Shown in pieces: positions 41,811 through 51,469 of a DNA stretch of 64,000 bases (positions within the stretch are counted from its first letter, which is position 1; the number at the start of each line of letters is the position of its first letter). The DNA lies in contig NZ_FVZB01000007.1 of assembly GCF_900166655.1 (NCBI RefSeq), positions 806,001 to 870,000 on the forward strand, read 5' to 3'. This DNA is from Halobacillus hunanensis. GTDB taxonomy: Bacteria > Bacillota > Bacilli > Bacillales > Halobacillaceae. The translations under genes were made by a program, and so were the position numbers. The notes beneath the pieces were generated by a model. It was not told the origin of the DNA and did no database searches. It saw nothing but the letters and a program-made list of their open reading frames with translations.

Positions 41811-42407
41811 ATGAAAAAGACGTTAATTATCATTGTTATGATTGGAATGTTTGGATGGGCAGTGTATGATCTTGCTTTTCAAGCGGATTCTAAATCAAAT
41901 CCAAATACAAGTGAAGAAATGGAACAAGAGGTACCTGACTCTTCTAATGATAAGGTGAACAACACTTCCGGTACAGAAGCTTCCGTTGGACTAAACATAG
42001 GTGATATCGCTCCCGACTTCAAGCTTCAGACGTTAAAAGGTGAGAACGTAAAATTATCAGATTACCGCGGAAAACGAGTAATGGTGAATTTTTGGGCTAC
42101 TTGGTGCCCTCCATGTCGAGCTGAAATGCCGGATATGGAGAAATTCTATCAAAATAAGGACGTGGTAATTTTAGCTGTTAATTTGACTCAGACAGAGGGC
42201 AATTTGCAGGAGGTGAAAGACTTTGTGAATGAGTATAGGTTATCGTTTCCTGTATTATTAGATAATGAAAGCAAAGTGGCTATGAATTATGAAATACGCC
42301 CGATCCCAACTTCTTTTATGATTGATTCAAATGGAATCATTCAACACAAAGTCCTGGGTGCGTTAAATTACGAACGTATGGTTCAAGAGTTCAAAAAGAT
42401 GAAATGA
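41811..42407 (+). CDS. ResA/TlpA-like extracytoplasmic thioredoxin
   Basis: A membrane anchor (LIIIVMIGMFGWAVYDLAF) is followed by a low-complexity linker and a redoxin domain from about residue 60 (GDIAPDFKLQTLKGENVKLSDY, active site WATWCPPCRAEMP, cis-Pro RPIPTSFMID). It reduces disulfides outside the membrane using electrons from CcdA. In Bacillus this pair serves cytochrome c maturation, but the location beside sulfur genes suggests a wider thiol role. Confidence 0.9.
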   Translation: MKKTLIIIVMIGMFGWAVYDLAFQADSKSNPNTSEEMEQEVPDSSNDKVNNTSGTEASVGLNIGDIAPDFKLQTLKGENVKLSDYRGKRVMVNFWATWCPPCRAEMPDMEKFYQNKDVVILAVNLTQTEGNLQEVKDFVNEYRLSFPVLLDNESKVAMNYEIRPIPTSFMIDSNGIIQHKVLGALNYERMVQEFKKMK

Positions 42408-42445
42408 TCCTCTCTTGTTAAGTACAATAAGGTGGAGGTGATCCC

Positions 42446-43126
42446 ATGAAACAAACCATATTAGTTGTAGAAGATGATCCATTAATCCGTGAACTTGTTA
42501 GTATTTACTTAAAAAAAGCCGATTATGAGGTAATAGAAGCTTCTGATGGGGAAGAAGCAAAGAAAGTCTTTTTAGCTTACCATCCATGTTTAATAATTCT
42601 CGATTTAATGCTGCCTAAACTGAGTGGGGAAGCATTGTGTAAATGGGTTCGGGAACAGGAACAAACTGAAGTGTCGATTATCATGGTCTCTGCTAAAGCA
42701 CGTACTAATGATAAGATTAGTGGATTAAAATTAGGTGCGGATGATTATTTAACAAAGCCGTTTGATCCTGAAGAACTTGTCGCACACGTTGAAGCAGTTC
42801 TGCGGAGAACGGGACAGTTTTGTCAAAAGATTGTCTATGAAGGCCTGTGCATAAAGCCGCGAAAAGGAGAAGCTCTACTTTACGATGAGCCACTTAGTTT
42901 GACCAAACATGAATTCAATCTTCTTTATCATTTTATGGAAAATCCAAATGTGGTTCTTTCGAGAGAAGCTTTAATTCATCAACTATACCCCTTAGCTGAT
43001 AAAACGATTTTGGATCGTACCATTGATGCACACATTAAAAAGCTTCGGGTGAAAATCGAGGATAATCCTGCATTACCAAAACGTATCTGTACTGTTCGAG
43101 GAATGGGGTATAAGTTTGTTCAATAA
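42446..43126 (+). CDS. OmpR-family response regulator
   Basis: The receiver domain (residues 1-120) has the acidic pair EDD near the start, the phosphorylation Asp in LIILDLMLP and Lys in YLTKPFDP. A winged-helix DNA-binding domain follows (SLTKHEFNLLYHFMENPNVVLSREALI, ending TVRGMGYKFV). ATG 42446 follows GGAGGTG. The sensor kinase gene begins one base after its stop. Targets are not visible; the thiol-redox genes upstream are candidates. Confidence 0.93.
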   Translation: MKQTILVVEDDPLIRELVSIYLKKADYEVIEASDGEEAKKVFLAYHPCLIILDLMLPKLSGEALCKWVREQEQTEVSIIMVSAKARTNDKISGLKLGADDYLTKPFDPEELVAHVEAVLRRTGQFCQKIVYEGLCIKPRKGEALLYDEPLSLTKHEFNLLYHFMENPNVVLSREALIHQLYPLADKTILDRTIDAHIKKLRVKIEDNPALPKRICTVRGMGYKFVQ

Positions 43127-43127
43127 A

Positions 43128-44191
43128 ATGTCATGGCTTCCAAAACGATTTTTATGGCGTCTAACCCTTTTAAATATAGCTGTTGTTTCTGCTTTTATCG
43201 TTCTTAGTAGTTGGGCTATTTATAACACGGCTTGTTTTTAGTCGATGGAATGGCATTTATGAATGTCGATAAACAGGCCCAATTTAATTCAACTCTTTTT
43301 CATTATTTATGGATTTTCAGCCTTACGGCGATTGTTGTTGGTAGTATGATCCATTTTTACTTAACAAAAAAACTGATACAACCGTTAAGAGAGTTGATTG
43401 AGTCTACTAAAAGTATGAAACGAGGCCATTACCCAAATCCTATTGAAAGTAACTCCAAGGATGAAACAGGGGAATTAATAGGACACTTTAATGGGTTAGT
43501 AAGGCAATTACAGAACAATCACCAACATCGACAAAAGCTAGTATCTGACTTATCGCATGAATTCCGCACGCCCTTATCTAATTTAAAAGGATACCTTGGT
43601 GCTTTAAAAAATGGTGTGATTGAAGGTGATCAACACCTGTACCAATCGCTTTATGAAGAATCTAAGCGTCTTACCAACATGCTTGAACAGCTGGAGCAAT
43701 TAAAGGAATGGGATTATGTCTCACACCAATCTTTTTCCGAAAAAGAGTCTGTAGATATGGCTTTATTAATTGATCAGTCCGTAGAGATGTTTCGATGGTC
43801 CCTAGAGAAAATAGGGGTTTCAGTAGACGTTCAAGCAGATCATGGGAAGGTGAATGTCTATAATGAAGGGATCCAGCAGGTTATCAGTAATTTGCTCGAC
43901 AATGCCATTCGTTACTACCAAGGTTCTGGCCCAATTGTGATCAAGGGTAAATTACAGGAGTCCGAATACAAGGTTTCCGTTGCAGGTCCGGGTCAACCTA
44001 TACCGACAGAAAAACAGAACAAAATATTTGAGCGATTTTATCGAGTGGATTCCTCTCGTAACCGCGAAACAGGAGGGACAGGGTTAGGGTTAGCGATAAC
44101 AAAAGAAATTGTAGAACATCATAATGGAAGGGTTGGCGTCAGTTCAAGATGTAATCATCATACCTTCTGGTTTATTTTACCTCTTTGTTAA
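43128..44191 (+). pseudogene. Sensor histidine kinase with frameshift
   Basis: Translation from ATG 43128 gives the first membrane segment (FLWRLTLLNIAVVSAFIVLSSWAIYNTACF) and then stops at TAG 43239-43241. The rest of the kinase is in another frame from 43232: second membrane segment, HAMP, phospho-acceptor LSHEFRTPLSNLKGY, N box ISNLLDNAIRYY and G2 box GGTGLGLAI. Adding one T to the T5 run at 43235-43239 restores an unbroken protein. Either the kinase is broken or one base was missed in sequencing. Confidence 0.75.
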
Positions 44192-44269
44192 TATTGATTA
44201 CCAAGGACTTCTCAGCAAAGGACTTTCTTATATAAAACACCAATAGGTAGATCCAATAATTTAGCAAAG

Positions 44270-44503
44270 TTAAGTCATACCTGTCCCTAAAAAGTATTTA
44301 CAATCTGATATTTTAATTTTTAGGAGCTGACAATTCTTAAACAGAGCATAAACAATTAGAAATAAAGTTGCGGATAGACCACGCATTGTAACAACTTGTG
44401 TTGGTGTAAAGCCTATTTCATAGAGATACGTTACAAATACACTGATTATTCCTCATAACGATGCCCCGGCACTAATTAATAACAATGTGGATTTGTTTTC
44501 CAT
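44270..44503 (-). pseudogene. EamA transporter N-terminal remnant
   Basis: The minus strand from ATG 44503 reads MENKSTLLLISAGASL, a TGA stop where a Trp would be expected, then GIISVFVTYLYEIGFTPTQVV, the N-terminal EamA pattern. The frame then runs out at about 44270 without the remaining membrane segments. It is a truncated copy of a DMT transporter gene, next to an intact one. Confidence 0.7.
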
Positions 44504-44572
44504 CGGTCTATTCCTCCACTGTAATTTTTTATGTCTTTTTATTACTTATACAAATGAAGAGACAGACGCCCC

Positions 44573-45502
44573 TCAGGATACTTTCTGTGTCGCTGCATAA
44601 AGTTCATCCTCTTTCTTCGGTATGGTTAAGAAAATGACAGCAACAATTATGCAAATACCTCCTAACAGTTGGTAGGCTCCGAATGATTCGTTTAACCAGG
44701 TCACTGAAATGATTGCGGCCACCAGAGGTTCAATGCTAGCTAAAATGCTGGTTTCTGTGGGAGATAGGTATTTTAAGCTTCCGATATAAGATAGAAATGA
44801 AAGAGTTCCGGTTATAATAATTAAGATCATCATAGAGAAAGTGTTCATGGTTAATGTTTCGGTTAGGGAGTAAACACTAAATGTTTGGTGAGATAAAAAT
44901 AATACTACTCCTCCAATGAACATGCCCCAGCCGACAATGACTACGGTCCCCCACTGGTTGATAAGAGACGCAGGATGGAGTGTATAGAAAGTAAAACCAA
45001 GCATCGTCAGAACACCAAAGACGATGGCTTTTTTTGATAACATAACATTCTCCACTGATCCATTGGTAATCAAAAAGTAGAGTCCCGTTAATGCTGTAAT
45101 GATAGCTAGGAATTGCGTAAGAGACGGCAGTCTTTTAATCTGAATGGCGACGTAAATGGTGATCAAAACGGGTCCAAAGAATTGAAACAGCATCGCAGTG
45201 ACGGCATTGCTTACGTGGATGGCTTCAATGAAGGCATATTGAGCTCCCAGCATGCCAAAAACAGCAAAAATAATAAGTTGGATCCAATGACGGGGGTGCT
45301 TCCAAATCCCGAAAACATTCTTCTTACGGAAGAATAGGTAACTCAAGATAAAAAAACCTGCTAACAACAATCGAACGACCAAAAAGTTTATGGATGATAA
45401 TTCAGTATGATGAAAGAGCCATTGAATCATAGGACCGGACAGTCCCCATAACGCTGCGCCACTAATAATCATTATAAGACCTATACGGCGGGATTTCTTC
45501 AT
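44573..45502 (-). CDS. EamA/DMT superfamily transporter
   Basis: A membrane protein of about 309 residues with ten segments in two EamA repeats (ISGAALWGLSGPMIQWLF at the start; a repeat with TMLGFTFYTLHPASLINQWG; ending SILASIEPLVAAIISVTWLNE). I use ATG 45502 with AGGGGGA before it; the frame is open to 45541. Such carriers often export amino acids or drugs. It is transcribed away from a MocR-type regulator, separated by a perfect inverted repeat, so that regulator probably controls it. Confidence 0.85.
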   Translation of the reverse strand: MKKSRRIGLIMIISGAALWGLSGPMIQWLFHHTELSSINFLVVRLLLAGFFILSYLFFRKKNVFGIWKHPRHWIQLIIFAVFGMLGAQYAFIEAIHVSNAVTAMLFQFFGPVLITIYVAIQIKRLPSLTQFLAIITALTGLYFLITNGSVENVMLSKKAIVFGVLTMLGFTFYTLHPASLINQWGTVVIVGWGMFIGGVVLFLSHQTFSVYSLTETLTMNTFSMMILIIITGTLSFLSYIGSLKYLSPTETSILASIEPLVAAIISVTWLNESFGAYQLLGGICIIVAVIFLTIPKKEDELYAATQKVS

Positions 45503-45574
45503 GATGGAGTCCCCCTTGTAATTTTTTCTTGATTTTAGCAAAAAGAACTGGTTAATATGGATGTATTATAATTA

Positions 45575-45604
45575 AAAACTGATACTATTGTAAGTATCAG
45601 TTTT
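45575..45604. promoter_or_regulatory. Perfect 12-bp inverted repeat between EamA and MocR genes
   Basis: AAAACTGATACT at 45575-45586 is exactly complementary to AGTATCAGTTTT at 45593-45604, with a 6-base spacer. It lies in the divergent promoter region, the expected site for a MocR-type operator. Confidence 0.65.
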
Positions 45605-45630
45605 ATCAAAAATAATGGGGTCAGTAATAT

Positions 45631-47019
45631 ATGTTGGAATTAACACCGAAGCTTAATCCACATGGTGGAGAACCGTTATATGAACAGTTATATCACCATA
45701 TTAAACAAGAAATGGAATTGGGAAATTTAACATCTGGGACAAAGCTTCCTTCTAAGCGAAAGCTATCCCATCATCTGCAAATCAGTCAGAATACAATTGA
45801 AACTGCTTACGGACAGCTTGTTGCGGAAGGTTACATAGAAGCACGCCCCCGCAAAGGGTTCTTTGTATGTGAAATGGAACAAAACCTATACGAGATACAG
45901 AGAAGCGTCCAGTACGTAGAAGAAAGATTATACGGTGACCATGATTTTACCTATAATTTTGCTTATACAGGGGTGGATACCGATTCATTTCCATTTGGAC
46001 TATACCGTAAGTTAGCAAGTGAAGTAATACAAAACGATAATAAAGCTGTGTTAATGATGGGGCACCCGCAAGGTGAATGGGAGCTGCGACAAACCATTGC
46101 GGAATATATATACGAATCCCGTGGTGTGCGATGTTCTCCAAGTCAAATTATTGTCGGAGCCGGGACGCAATATTTAATGAAAATTTTATTTCAGCTGCTG
46201 CAAGGTAGTATTTTTGCTGTGGAAGATCCTAGTTATCACCGTAAAATGGTTACGTTCGAAAAGGAAACAAAGCATGTAGAGATGGTCCCGCTCGATGAAG
46301 ACGGGGTGCTTATCTCACATTTAGAGGAAAGCGAGGCGGATGTGGCAATTGTTACACCCTCCCATCAATTTCCATGCGGGATGATTATGCCTATTTCAAG
46401 GCGAATGCAGCTGCTAAATTGGGCGGAAGAGAAGGAAGAACGTTATATAATTGAAGATGATTATGACAGTGAGTTTCGCTATAGAGGGAAGCCAATTCCG
46501 GCATTGCAAGGGTTGGACTCAAATGACAATGTGATATATATGAGCACATTTTCTAAAGCGTTACTGCCATCGTTGCGTATAAGTTATATGGTTCTGCCTA
46601 AACCGCTTGCTCAAGTGTACCAAAAAGACTATTTCTTTTATGCGCAGACTGTTTCACGAATTGATCAGGAAATTTTACAGAGGTTTTTACAGGAGGGGTA
46701 CTGGGAAAGGCATATCCAGAAAATGAGGGGTGTCTATCGTAAGAAAAGAGATGCACTTGTTTCAGCGATTTCAACATATTTTCCGGAATGCGCCGAAATC
46801 ATTGGTCAAGACTCGGGCTTGCATATATTGGTACGTGCCAACAATGGTATGACAGAGCATGGACTCATTGCACAGGCGGCAATATACAGTGTAAAAGTAT
46901 ACCCTGTTTCGGATTATGGGATGAATGATAACAAAACAGTACTACTTGGCTTTGCGGCTTTGTCTGAGAAAAAAATACAGAAAGCCGTTCAGCTGTTGTC
47001 GGAAGCATGGTTTGGGTAG
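45631..47019 (+). CDS. MocR/GabR-family regulator (GntR HTH plus aminotransferase domain)
   Basis: Residues 1-75 form a GntR winged helix (LYEQLYHHIKQEMELGNLTSGTKLPSKRKLSHHLQISQNTIETAY). The rest is a fold-type I aminotransferase domain that binds pyridoxal phosphate: IIEDDYDSEFRY and the lysine region YMSTFSKALLPSLRISYM. Such regulators sense amino acids or vitamin B6 and act on an adjacent gene. The divergent EamA gene and the EamA gene downstream are likely targets. The ribosome site is poor. Confidence 0.9.
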   Translation: MLELTPKLNPHGGEPLYEQLYHHIKQEMELGNLTSGTKLPSKRKLSHHLQISQNTIETAYGQLVAEGYIEARPRKGFFVCEMEQNLYEIQRSVQYVEERLYGDHDFTYNFAYTGVDTDSFPFGLYRKLASEVIQNDNKAVLMMGHPQGEWELRQTIAEYIYESRGVRCSPSQIIVGAGTQYLMKILFQLLQGSIFAVEDPSYHRKMVTFEKETKHVEMVPLDEDGVLISHLEESEADVAIVTPSHQFPCGMIMPISRRMQLLNWAEEKEERYIIEDDYDSEFRYRGKPIPALQGLDSNDNVIYMSTFSKALLPSLRISYMVLPKPLAQVYQKDYFFYAQTVSRIDQEILQRFLQEGYWERHIQKMRGVYRKKRDALVSAISTYFPECAEIIGQDSGLHILVRANNGMTEHGLIAQAAIYSVKVYPVSDYGMNDNKTVLLGFAALSEKKIQKAVQLLSEAWFG

Positions 47020-47085
47020 ATGTTAAATAAATAGTAGGCTAAGCTCATCTTCTAGATAAGAAAATAGGATTGGGGGGGAAAACCA

Positions 47086-47985
47086 ATGAACTCAAAGGCT
47101 TTCTTTATGGCATTCATCACAATTATGATATGGGGATCGACTTTTGCTGCTATTCGTGCCAGCTTACATGGCGGCTACACTCCAGGACATTTAGTCCTTA
47201 TACGTTATCTTATAGCGTCAGGAGCTTTTCTCCTTTATGCTCTGTGGCCAAGCGTCCACTTTCGGTTACCGAAAAAGGAAGACCTAATCAATATCTTCAT
47301 CCTTGGATGGATTGGTATTAGTATCTATCATCTAGGGGTAACGTTTGGTGAACAAACCATTTCAGCCGGAACAGCAGGAATGCTGATTGGTTCAGCTCCA
47401 GTCTTTACTGCATTAATTGCTGTCATGGTATTAAAAGAACGTCTGGGCTTTTTTGGGTGGATAGGTCTAGGGATTGGTTTAACGGGGATTATATTAATTA
47501 CCCTTGGATCCGCAGGTCCAGCCTTAGACATCTCCGGAGGAGCATTTCTAGTATTAATGGCCGCTGTCGCCACATCGATATTTTTTGTATTTCAAAAACC
47601 TTTCTTAAAACGTTATCGTCCGATTGAATTGACGGCTTATTTTACATGGGCGGGGACGTTACCATTTTTTTGTTTCTTTCCTGGACTCTTTCAATCCGTT
47701 CAAACCGCAACGATGGAAGCCAATCTATCAGCCCTTTATGTCGGCATTTTCCCCGCGGCGATTGCTTATGTCACATGGGCAACTGCTCTTTCGTTAGGTA
47801 ACGCTAGTTCCGTTACTAGTATGATGTATTTGGAACCAGCGATAGCGATCCTCATTGCATGGATTTGGCTTCATGAGTGGCCCAGTACCCTTTCCCTTGT
47901 TGGGGGAATTATTGCAATTTCCGGCGTAATTATCGTTAATGGGTTAGGAAGAAAGTCTCGAACGCCAATAAAGAACACAGTATAA
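47086..47985 (+). CDS. EamA/DMT superfamily transporter
   Basis: A 299-residue protein with ten membrane segments. Signatures: ITIMIWGSTFAAIRASLHGGYTPGHLVLIRYLIAS at the start and YLEPAIAILIAWIWLHEWPS near the end. It is preceded by GGGGGGG and follows the MocR-type gene by 66 bases in the same direction, so the regulator and this transporter may be cotranscribed. Substrate unknown. Confidence 0.87.
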   Translation: MNSKAFFMAFITIMIWGSTFAAIRASLHGGYTPGHLVLIRYLIASGAFLLYALWPSVHFRLPKKEDLINIFILGWIGISIYHLGVTFGEQTISAGTAGMLIGSAPVFTALIAVMVLKERLGFFGWIGLGIGLTGIILITLGSAGPALDISGGAFLVLMAAVATSIFFVFQKPFLKRYRPIELTAYFTWAGTLPFFCFFPGLFQSVQTATMEANLSALYVGIFPAAIAYVTWATALSLGNASSVTSMMYLEPAIAILIAWIWLHEWPSTLSLVGGIIAISGVIIVNGLGRKSRTPIKNTV

Positions 47986-48203
47986 GAATTGAATAGTTAT
48001 GATCAGATTGAATTGTTTTCGCCTTAGGAAGCATACGTAATTAATCTATCAAGCGAGTGAATCCAATCATTAGTCTAGGAAAGCATATGAAAATTGTCGT
48101 GTGCAACTCGGTCTATTTTCCGTGTCGCGCAAAAAGGTGTTATATTTTAGGACTTATATTAATGTACTATTCCAGATAGGAAACATACCTGTAAAGGAAT
48201 GAG

Positions 48204-48662
48204 TTAATGGGTTTGATTTATAAGCTTTTTAAATAGTAGCCCGATTCCTATCCCCGGCGCCACGCACAATATGGGTAACCACATGGGGCCCAATAATACA
48301 CCCATGACCCTCAAATCCGGAGAATAGATTAGTCCAACAGTTACGAAGTAGGCAGAAATTACAAATGGCAAAAATGAAAAAGGTTTTTTTCCACCCCCGG
48401 CATCTTTATAAGCATCCCATGCCGAAAACATATAAAGACATGGATAAAACATTAACCATTGATAATTCGTTTGTTCAATCGCTTTGTCAATTTGCCCATG
48501 AAAACTTAAAAGGATTACTTTGTTAAAGTTGGATTGAACATTCACCAGAAATTCCAGTGCAATTAAAAGGAAGCCTTTAAGGAACTTACCATTTAAAATT
48601 TGTCCAAAACCTGGAAATGCAATACTCCAAAAAAGTCTTTCATATTTATTATATTTATTCAT
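48204..48662 (-). CDS. Membrane protein of unknown function
   Basis: The protein has about four membrane segments. The start YNKYERLFWSIAFPGFGQILNGKFLKGFLLIALEFLV is typical of a small family of Bacillaceae membrane proteins related to TM2-type proteins (FPGFGQ...NGKFLKG turn). I chose ATG 48662 (MNKYNKY); ATG 48671 is also in frame. No function is known. The region 47986-48203 before it shows no gene. Confidence 0.6.
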   Translation of the reverse strand: MNKYNKYERLFWSIAFPGFGQILNGKFLKGFLLIALEFLVNVQSNFNKVILLSFHGQIDKAIEQTNYQWLMFYPCLYMFSAWDAYKDAGGGKKPFSFLPFVISAYFVTVGLIYSPDLRVMGVLLGPMWLPILCVAPGIGIGLLFKKLINQTH

Positions 48663-48784
48663 ACTACCCATCCAAATAATAGAAGTTATGTTTATTCACT
48701 TATAATTCCCTAGGGGTATCTTCCTAATGCTACAGAAAGAGAAAGACAATGCGTATATGCATTGCCTATATACCTTTAACTAAT

Positions 48785-49792
48785 CTATTCTTTTGATAGT
48801 TTTCTCCTGTCTGCTGCTTGAGGGGGTTCTTCCATCCACCCATGTTCAATCATGATCTTGCCTCCATCTTCAGCAAAGTCAAATGTATCTTTCATTATTT
48901 TATTCAATTTTAATGTTAAGTCATTCCGCATACTGAATGCAGATCCGAAAGTATTCCCACTGAGACTAAAGACAGATAACATATTGGTAATATACATCAT
49001 TAACTTATCAGAAAAAGGTGAGAGGGTTGATTCTGTTATTTCACCAGCCCAAATGGAGGGCGGGTGAATATCACTTTCCAATAAGATATCTTGCATGGTG
49101 GTGGTGACCTGCTTGGCAAGTTCTTTTCCTCTAGCAAAGTATTTCTTCGATTGATCATTCTCGGCAACTTGTGCAAAGCTTGTCATCAACTGTGTTCCAA
49201 TTGCATTAATTTCTAGAGATTGATACAGTAAACCAATTTCTACCGTATTAAGAACCCGTTTCGGCTTTAAAATGTTCATACCGCTCATATAGCTTGTCTT
49301 ATCAACATACTCAACTTCTTTTGGTAAAGGAACAATTGGCGGGTGGATCAAAATTCCCTGTTCCAAAAGGTATTCCGTGACCTGATTAGAGGTATCTTGT
49401 AAATCATCAATAAACCTATTATATAACTGGCGAATATCCTTTCGGTAAGACATCCCCAGGTGCAAAGTATACAAGCCCATCAAAACCTCAGTCATCGTAC
49501 GTATAAAAAACAAATCAAAACCACCGTCATATAATCGGGGAGCTTCTTTGTTTACGTCCTTTCCAGTATATCCTTCAGGAACCACGGCACCTTCCCTTTC
49601 AAAAACGGTTTTGATTGCCTCAACATTTAGGGTTTCCTTATTATAATGGTTTTGAAATATTGATTTTACTACTTCATCATTACTTAGTTCAAGAAAATAC
49701 TCTAAGACTCTTAGCAGCATTGTTTTTTCCATATAAGCCTGCCACAAATTCCCTAATTCGGAAGCTGATATTTTAGCTTGTTCACTGTTCAA
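48785..49792 (-). CDS. DUF3231 family protein
   Basis: The sequence forms two similar halves of about 165 residues. Each has a helical bundle with the family phrases SASELGNLWQAYMEKTMLLR and TVEIGLLYQSLEINAIGTQL. DUF3231 proteins resemble ferritin/spore-coat-like CotJC-type bundles, and are common in spore formers. I start it at TTG 49792, nine bases after GGGAGG; ATG 49828 lies before that site. Function not known. Confidence 0.8.
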   Translation of the reverse strand: MNSEQAKISASELGNLWQAYMEKTMLLRVLEYFLELSNDEVVKSIFQNHYNKETLNVEAIKTVFEREGAVVPEGYTGKDVNKEAPRLYDGGFDLFFIRTMTEVLMGLYTLHLGMSYRKDIRQLYNRFIDDLQDTSNQVTEYLLEQGILIHPPIVPLPKEVEYVDKTSYMSGMNILKPKRVLNTVEIGLLYQSLEINAIGTQLMTSFAQVAENDQSKKYFARGKELAKQVTTTMQDILLESDIHPPSIWAGEITESTLSPFSDKLMMYITNMLSVFSLSGNTFGSAFSMRNDLTLKLNKIMKDTFDFAEDGGKIMIEHGWMEEPPQAADRRKLSKE

Positions 49793-50627
49793 GTCTAATA
49801 CCTCCCTAAAATTCAAATTGTATATCAATTATAACTTTCCCCATTTTATGGTTTTTAATAATGGGATGCTGTTCATACAAATTCAAAATCATAGGAGTGT
49901 TAAAAAAGCTGAGGGCGATCAGTTAAATAAGCTTAAGGTGTTTTATTGGCTATATTTTTACATGTTGGTGAAAGATGGCTAAACAAAAAGAGTAGACAAG
50001 CCATGATGTAATCTTTCTAAGATCCTTTGATCTACATGAGGAGTGGAACACTGCAAAGAATGTGGATTAGAATTTCGCTAGTTTTAGTCCATATTAGTTG
50101 GTTTTCCGTCTAACTGCATCCTTGAAAACGTTTTTTTAGGGCTTTATCCTAATAAATTACTGTTAGTCTTACTATGTGAAGAGACGCCTAAATGGGAGGT
50201 CAAATCGATCTGACCACCAAAAAGACGGTGACCACATAATTGACCACGTATTACCTAAAAGGGTATGAAAATGGACGAAATTGCTTTAGGTATTGGAAGG
50301 GGATTTATTGGTATTTGTCAGTTATGAATGGGAACGTATGTTTGTGAAGTCGTGTGATTAAACGAGTGATGTAAAAGTATGAAAAACCCTTAAACTGGAA
50401 ATTCCAGGTTTAAGGGTTTTTGTGTTTACTAATGGAGCTGTTACTTCTCATGGAAAATATCAGAAATAAAACTGGTCAACGTCTGGGCTTAGCTAGCAAC
50501 AATTTATGTGAAAGCAGCCATAGTTTAAAAACCTTGTGGCTAAGGTGAAAAGTTCTAGAAGTTATTTCTCTCCTTTTCACACTTATAGGCGATCGTACAT
50601 ATTATTTGTCTAAAGAGGTGGTGAACG
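49793..50627. other. Gene-poor stretch with TGACCAC repeats
   Basis: I see no gene here. TGACCAC occurs three times at 50211, 50229 and 50241. The pattern is like the GGTCAC cluster near 25400 and may be another old attachment site. A strong hairpin follows at 50382-50421. Confidence 0.4.
50382..50421 (+). terminator. Strong hairpin terminator
   Basis: ACCCTTAAACTGGAA pairs with TTCCAGGTTTAAGGGT (one base bulged), flanked by A and T runs, so it may work in both directions. Confidence 0.7.
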
Positions 50628-51449
50628 ATGGAGGGAAAAAACGTGAATGTGGAACATGATCCTTTTGCGATAGAGCATGAAGAATGGAAAAAAAGACAAA
50701 TAAGATCTAGGTTCAAACAATTACTTACAATTTCTTCGCCAATATTTATCTTAATTTTATGGGAGTTCTTATCTAGAACAGGGCTAGTTGATGCAAGGTT
50801 TTTCCCGCCGCCGACAGAAATAGTAGGAACGTTTGTGGCGATGGGAACTAGCGGGGAGTTATATAACCACATAGGTATCTCGTTATATAGAATATTTGCT
50901 GGGTTTCTGCTTGGGGTCATCCCTGGAGTAATCCTTGGCCTTTTAATGGGATTGTATTCTCCGCTGCGTCATTTCTTTTCGCCGCTTGTCATGGCGCTTA
51001 TGCCGATCCCGACATTGGCCTTATTGCCCATAATTTTAATTATTTTCGGAGTTGGTGAAGTATCCAAAATTGTAACGATCGCAGGAAGTGTGTTTTTTCC
51101 GGTGGTCATCAATACAGTGGCAGGTGTCGTGAATATTGACCGGATTTATTTAGATGTAGCGAAAAACTATGGAGCTAATTCTAAAGATTTCTTCTTTAAA
51201 ATTGCATTGCCAGGATCTCTTCCGGTCATGATCGAGGGAATTCAAATGGGGCAGGCTATCGCGTTGCTAACCATTGTAGCTGCTGAAATGATGGGCGCCA
51301 ATTCTGGGATTGGATATTTGATTTGGACCTCATACAATGCTTTCTTATTGAAAGAAATGTATGTCGGCCTTGTACTCATTTCGTTCTTCGGATATCTATT
51401 CTCGCTTATATTAAGAGGGTTTCAAAGAAAGTTATTGCCATGGAGGTAA
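50628..51449 (+). CDS. ABC importer permease, TauT/NitT-type
   Basis: The 273-residue protein has six membrane segments and the permease loop EAA-like motif (DVAKNYGANSKDFFFKIALPGSLPVMIEGIQMGQAIALL). The family imports taurine, sulfonates, nitrate or pyrimidine precursors. It opens a three-gene operon with the ATPase and binding protein. No thiamine riboswitch is visible upstream, so a thiamine-precursor role has no direct support. Confidence 0.9.
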   Translation: MEGKNVNVEHDPFAIEHEEWKKRQIRSRFKQLLTISSPIFILILWEFLSRTGLVDARFFPPPTEIVGTFVAMGTSGELYNHIGISLYRIFAGFLLGVIPGVILGLLMGLYSPLRHFFSPLVMALMPIPTLALLPIILIIFGVGEVSKIVTIAGSVFFPVVINTVAGVVNIDRIYLDVAKNYGANSKDFFFKIALPGSLPVMIEGIQMGQAIALLTIVAAEMMGANSGIGYLIWTSYNAFLLKEMYVGLVLISFFGYLFSLILRGFQRKLLPWR

Positions 51450-51469
51450 CAGAGCGGAGAGGTGATGAC

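Noticed and set aside
50440-50627. Possible riboswitch (TPP type) before the NMT1-like ABC importer
   Set aside because: The conserved CTGAGA and ACC-CTGATCTGG-type bases of the TPP element are not present.
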